From an uncultured Polymorphobacter sp. (GTDB lineage Bacteria; Pseudomonadota; Alphaproteobacteria; Sphingomonadales; Sphingomonadaceae), in assembly GCA_937894055.1 (NCBI GenBank), contig CALDHQ010000039.1, forward strand, positions 1 through 8,817: a stretch of 8,817 nt of DNA, given 5' to 3'. A program made the position numbers and the translations under genes. The notes beneath the pieces were generated by a model that was not told where the DNA came from, searched no databases, and saw nothing but the letters and a program-made list of their open reading frames with translations. Shown here piece after piece: positions 6,156 through 8,817 of this stretch; position 1 is the stretch's first letter, and every line of letters starts with the position of its first letter.

Positions 6156-6415
6156 AGCACCGCTGGATTGCCATGCCGCTACTCCTCGGCGCGCTTGCCG
6201 CGCTGGGGTTCACGCCGTTCGCGCTGTGGCCGTTGACGCTGCTGGCGGCGGCAGCGCTGTTGTGGCTGATCCAAGCGGCGCCAACCGGGCGTCAGGTTTT
6301 CGGGCTCGGCTGGTGGTTCGGGCTGGGGCACTTCGTGCTCGGTTTCAACTGGATCGCGACGGCGTTCACCTATCAGGCGGCGATGCCACCGGCGCTTGGC
6401 TGGCTGGCGGTGGTC
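6152..6415 (+). CDS. lnt: Apolipoprotein N-acyltransferase Lnt, N-terminal fragment
   Basis: Lnt adds the third acyl chain to bacterial lipoproteins in the inner membrane. ATG 6152 overlaps the glycosyltransferase stop (ATGA), so the two would be translationally coupled. About 88 residues are genuine: LGFTPFALWPLTLLAAAALL (19-38) and the loop-helix GLGWWFGLGHFVLGFNWIATAF followed by TYQAAMPPALGWLAVV, the characteristic N-terminal membrane region of Lnt. The normal protein is about 500 residues with a nitrilase-like catalytic domain; here the reading changes after LAVV (about 6405-6415) into sequence that codes better on the opposite strand. The frame stays open to 6811 only by chance and gives no Lnt-like residues. 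Family assignment is strong; the gene is truncated by a chimeric join. Confidence 0.82.
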
Positions 6416-6612
6416 GGCGAGCCGGGCTTCGACTCCGCCGAGGTCGTCGCGACGTGGGCGCGCGTCACGCGCAACGGCGTCACGGGGGCGGGCGTGCCGA
6501 TCATGTCGCAGGTGCGCTGCACGAGCGCGAGGGACGCCTTCGGCGACGGCACCTGCGAGGCGTACGCGGGCAGATCGTCGCACCGGCCGTCCTTGTCCTT
6601 GTCGAGGGCGCG
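6415..6612 (-). CDS. Unidentified coding fragment with a DKDKDG segment
   Basis: The minus strand here reads LDKDKDGRCDDLPAYASQVP, then SPKASLALVQRTCDMIGTPAPVTPLRVTRAHVATTSAESKPGSPTTA. Nearly every codon ends in G or C in this frame, which favours real coding sequence on this strand over the plus-strand continuation of lnt. DKDKDG resembles a calcium-binding DxDxDG loop. I do not recognise the protein. It is continuous in frame with the RluA-type fragment on its N-terminal side but unrelated to it, and at the other end it runs into the antisense of lnt near 6405-6420. Both ends are therefore probable assembly joins and the fragment is partial. Confidence 0.4.
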
Positions 6613-6705
6613 GAACTGCTCCTGGAGCGCGATCAGGGCGCTGCGCTTCTTGGCGATGAGCAACAGGCCGGAGGTCTCGCGGTCCAGCCGGTGCACCAGT
6701 TCCAG
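6610..6705 (-). CDS. Fragment of an RluA-type (RluC/RluD-like) pseudouridine synthase
   Basis: About 31 residues, ELVHRLDRETSGLLLIAKKR followed by SALIALQEQFR, contain the hallmark HRLD(R/K)xTSG motif of RluA-family rRNA/tRNA pseudouridine synthases, with the catalytic Asp in HRLD. The family normally has 220-350 residues with this motif near the middle and a KxY element soon after; neither flank is present. The fragment is fused in frame to a Sel1 repeat before it and an unrelated segment after it. The family call is firm; it cannot encode an active enzyme here. Confidence 0.75.
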
Positions 6706-6855
6706 GAAGCGGGCCTGCGGGCGCCCGCGTTCGGAGGCACGGCGCAGCCACTCCACCGCCTCCCCATCGTCGTTCGCAACGCCCAGCCCGTCGGCCAGCA
6801 CGCGGCCATAATCGGCCTGGGCGCCCGGTTCGCCCTTCTCGGCTGCCGCGCGATA
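6703..6855 (-). CDS. Sel1-like repeat segment, fragment
   Basis: Residues read AYRAAAEKGEPGAQADYGRV, then LADGLGVANDDGEAVEWLRR and ASERGRPQARFL. This is one full Sel1 (TPR-like) repeat, with AAxxGxxxAQ, the small-residue LGxxYxxGxGV-like stretch and the AVxWLRRAxERGxPQA helix, and the start of the next. Sel1 repeats are alpha-helical scaffolds for protein-protein contacts, often in exported or signalling proteins. The segment joins a serine hydrolase at AAAYRAAA and an RluA-type motif at RFLELVHRLD, both places where short sequence similarity could bridge unrelated genes. The parent protein cannot be identified. Confidence 0.7.
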
Positions 6856-8085
6856 GGCCGCCGCCAGCGGCGCACTCACCGCAATCGTCCGCCCGGTCAG
6901 CATCCCTGCCTTGTGCAACTCAAGCGCAGCCCTCCGGTTGACCGGCGAAGCCCCCGCATACGTCCCGCTCGCGAACGCAAACAGCCCGATCCCCTGATCC
7001 GGCATCAGCAGCACGTTCGAGCCATAGCCCGGATACCCGCCGCTGTGCGCCAGCGTGAAACCAAGCTCGCAGTCGAGCCCCGCATTCATCCCCATGCCAT
7101 AGGTGTTCGCATACCGGCACGGCGCCCCGCCCTCCAGCGTCACCCGGTCGATGTTCATCGGGAAGTTCAGCCCCTGCGCCAGCTCACGCACGCTCGACCG
7201 CTTGACCGGCCCCTTCTCCGCGCCATCGCGCGGCGGCCATGCGTCCAGCAGGAACGACATCCACTTCACATAGTCGTTCGCATTGGTCACCACGCCGCCC
7301 ATGGCGCCGAACACGCCATGCGGCATGGTCGGCTCCAGCGCCCACCCCTCATTCTCCCACCGGTATCCCAGCGCCAGCTTCGCTGCGGGCACATCGCGCA
7401 CTTCATAGGTCGTCGCCGTCATGCCCAGCGGCTTCATGATCTCCGTCATGATGTACTGATTGTACGGCCGGCCCGAGACGTTGGTGATGATGCGGCCCAG
7501 CAGTGCGTAGCCGAAGTTGGAATATTCCATCTGCGTCTGGGGCGCGCGCGTGAACGGCACGCCGTCGCGCAGCATCTTCGTGAACGCCTCTTCCGTCAGC
7601 GGCTGCTGCCTGTCGCCCCACGGATCATCCGTCACCAGCCCGCCGACATGGCTCAGCAGGTCGCGCACGCGTATGCGCGCCGAATCCGTCGTCGGATAAT
7701 CCCAGCCCTTCATCTCCGGCACATAGGTTTCCGCCAGCGCATCCAGCGACAGCTTGCCCTCGTCACGCAGCTTCAGGATCGCCAGCGCCGTGAACGCCTT
7801 GCTCATCGAAGCGATGCGGAAATAGGTGTCCGCCGCCACCGGCTCGCCCGTCTCAAGACTCTGCAGGCCGTTGGCGGTGAAGTGAACGAGCCGCCCGTCC
7901 TTCACCACGCCCCACACCATGCCGAGAATGTGCGCCTCTTCCTGGAAGGCCAGCATCCGCTCGTCGATCGATGCGAGCGGCAACTGCCACTCGGGCCCCA
8001 TCTGCGCCACAGGCGGGCTAACCTGCGCGCAAGCAGGCGTCGCCAACGCAAACATCGCAGCCGCAACCAACATCCGCAAACGCAT
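6850..8085 (-). CDS. Exported serine hydrolase, beta-lactamase/class C PBP family, 3' end replaced
   Basis: A periplasmic serine hydrolase of the AmpC/class C penicillin-binding protein-like family (beta-lactamase, esterase or D-aminopeptidase; substrate unknown). The start is placed at ATG 8085, because GGGAG lies 6 nt before it on the minus strand; the ATG at 8091 abuts that GGGAG directly. Residues 1-21 are a signal peptide (AMFALATPACA, cleavage before Gln). Active-site motifs are S-x-x-K as SMSK (93-96, nucleophile Ser93), Y-x-N as YSN (188-190) and HSGG (347-350), all intact. The chain continues to about residue 410 (LTGRTIAVSAPLAAAYRAA), where a Sel1 repeat takes over in frame. The total open frame of 570 codons to 6373 is thus a composite. 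The hydrolase domain is nearly complete. Confidence 0.85.
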
Positions 8086-8149
8086 GATCATCTCCCAACC
8101 AGTCCCGGCCGACTGTGCTGGTCACGCCCCACGATTGCAAGCGATGGCG

Positions 8150-8385
8150 CTACCCCCTGAAGCACCACTCCAGGATCGCCTTCTGCGCGTGCAGGCGGTT
8201 CTCGGCTTCGTCGAAGACCAGCGATTGCGGGCCGTCGATCACGTCCGCATCCACTTCCTCGCCGCGATGCGCCGGTAGGCAATGGAGAAACTTCGCGCCG
8301 CCATTGGCCAGACGCATCAACTCCCCACTCACCTTGTACCCGCCGAGATCGGCCAGCCGCTTGTCGGCATCGAGATCGCCCATCA
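8150..8385 (-). CDS. argF: Ornithine carbamoyltransferase ArgF, C-terminal fragment
   Basis: ArgF makes citrulline from ornithine and carbamoyl phosphate in arginine synthesis, in the cytoplasm. The last ~75 residues are unmistakable: [38 protein letters not shown] with the ornithine-site HCLP motif, then [20 protein letters not shown] and EWCFRG before TAG (8150-8152). The style fits Sphingomonadales. The frame appears to run on to an ATG at 8419, but residues beyond about 8380 ([12 protein letters not shown]) are not ArgF-like and are antisense to an FtsH-coding stretch. More than 220 N-terminal residues, including the carbamoyl-phosphate STRT site, are missing. The serine hydrolase start lies 58 bp downstream on the same strand; whether these two are true neighbours is unclear. 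Confidence 0.85.
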
Positions 8386-8502
8386 GGAGGCTTACGAGGT
8401 TCTCGTGGCCAACCGTCATGTGCTCGATGCCCTCGTTGTCGATCTTCTCGAGAAGGAAACCCTCGACAAGGAGGAGATCGAGGCGATCTTCGCCGCGCTC
8501 GC
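8368..8502 (+). CDS. ftsH: FtsH ATP-dependent zinc metalloprotease, C-terminal fragment
   Basis: The plus strand reads [20 protein letters not shown], then [20 protein letters not shown] and FAAL. This is the helical C-terminal part of the FtsH peptidase domain (pattern A...L..NR..LD.L...LLEKETL...EI..IF), a membrane AAA+ protease that degrades membrane and regulatory proteins. The ATPase modules and the HEAGH zinc site would lie upstream but are absent; instead the sequence runs into argF on the other strand at about 8370-8385. At the 3' side the usual proline-rich tail is missing and a hydrophobic segment follows in frame. Style is Actinobacteria-like, which is a guess. Partial at both ends. 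Confidence 0.72.
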
Positions 8503-8612
8503 GGCCATCCTGCTCTGGCCGCTGCTGATCGCCGCGACGCTGAGCGCCGGCACCGTGCTGGCCATCGCCGCCCTGTCCTTGGCGGCCGGGGCCAGCGCGA
8601 CCTGGCGCATGT
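8500..8612 (+). CDS. Hydrophobic segment of an unidentified membrane protein, fragment
   Basis: In frame with the FtsH fragment, the plus strand reads [20 protein letters not shown], then [20 protein letters not shown]. This is one or two transmembrane helices with strongly G/C-ending codons, and it does not belong to FtsH's C-terminus. The family is not recognisable from so short a piece. After about 8612 codon use and composition change again. Shadow reading of a minus-strand gene cannot be excluded. Confidence 0.3.
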
Positions 8613-8817
8613 TGACCTTGATCTGTGACTCCTCGTCATCGTCCTCCACCTCGTCAGCACCCCCTTTGCATATAGCACCCCTCATCCTTGTCGTCATCGC
8701 CTCCTCGGAGAAGCGCGTGCGTCTACGGTGGACCAGCACACCAGAGGGTACCATCGAGAACAAGGGGGTTACCAAGGGGGGTCCCAAGGGGAAGCGCAAG
8801 GTGTCAACCGGGAAGAA
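8612..8817. other. Unassigned terminal segment with atypical composition
   Basis: About 205 bp that match no gene I recognise. On the minus strand one frame gives an acidic run [19 protein letters not shown]; on the plus strand the end is basic, GGPKGKRKVSTGK. Third-position G/C preference is weaker than in the rest of the window, and there are G-rich runs such as AAGGGGGTTACCAAGGGGGG. Such low-complexity acidic and basic tracts are more usual in eukaryotic or viral proteins, but nothing here decides the source. No terminator or RNA gene was found. Confidence 0.3.

Noticed and set aside
6610..8085. A genuine natural fusion of a serine hydrolase, Sel1 repeats and a pseudouridine synthase
   Set aside because: Only a ~31-residue piece of the synthase is present, cellular locations conflict, and the same frame runs into antisense lnt. 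A chain of assembly joins explains it better.
6226..8160. A 644-codon open frame on the plus strand
   Set aside because: It lies antisense to the serine hydrolase with its intact SMSK, YSN and HSGG motifs. Its translation is Arg/His/Gln-rich and shows no fold or family pattern, as expected for a shadow frame in high-GC DNA.
8640..8720. A possible eukaryotic intron or splice site in the terminal segment
   Set aside because: Splice-like GT/AG dinucleotides are easy to find by chance and no exon-like protein match supports them.
1..8817. Insertion sequence, integron, CRISPR array or phage recombination site as cause of the mosaic
   Set aside because: I saw no transposase or integrase residues, no terminal inverted repeats or target duplications at the joins, and no regularly spaced repeats.

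Overview
This window does not read as one continuous piece of one genome. It is a chain of high-GC bacterial gene fragments, several of which stop abruptly inside a conserved protein motif, where another unrelated gene takes over, sometimes on the opposite strand. The most economical reading is a chimeric (misassembled or artificially concatenated) metagenomic contig. I see no new biological system here. The apparent fusion proteins should be treated as artefacts until reads spanning the joins are shown.

The core, about 2.03-6.41 kb, is internally consistent and looks like an alphaproteobacterium of the Sphingomonadales type: high GC, UrcA-family secreted proteins, and tightly overlapping operons. 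It holds the 3' part of trhO (tRNA U34 hydroxylase) overlapping a TrmH/SpoU rRNA/tRNA methyltransferase gene; an AT-rich intergenic region with a sigma-54-like promoter; two tandem UrcA-family genes, each followed by a related hairpin; a third hairpin; a 23-codon leader-like ORF; a GT39/ArnT-like membrane glycosyltransferase; and the first ~88 codons of lnt, coupled by an ATGA overlap. A short plsY tail overlapping dprA (528-1243) has a similar Sphingomonadales character.

The left part alternates with sequence of another type, possibly Verrucomicrobia/Opitutaceae-like: a GPH-family sugar:cation symporter (3-545), and a divergent pair made of the N-terminus of a spermidine-synthase-like protein (minus, from 1368) and the N-terminal two thirds of trhO (plus, from 1479).

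The right part (6.41-8.82 kb) is the most fragmented. On the minus strand, a serine hydrolase of the beta-lactamase/penicillin-binding class C family (from 8085) runs in frame into a Sel1 repeat, then ~30 residues of an RluA-type pseudouridine synthase, then an unidentified coding stretch, giving a misleading 572-codon ORF. Upstream of it lie the C-terminus of ArgF (minus), the C-terminus of FtsH (plus), a hydrophobic segment, and ~200 bp I cannot assign.

The genes that truly belong together are plsY-dprA, trhO(3' part)-trmH, the urcA pair, and glycosyltransferase-lnt. No tRNA, rRNA, CRISPR array, transposase or insertion sequence was seen.
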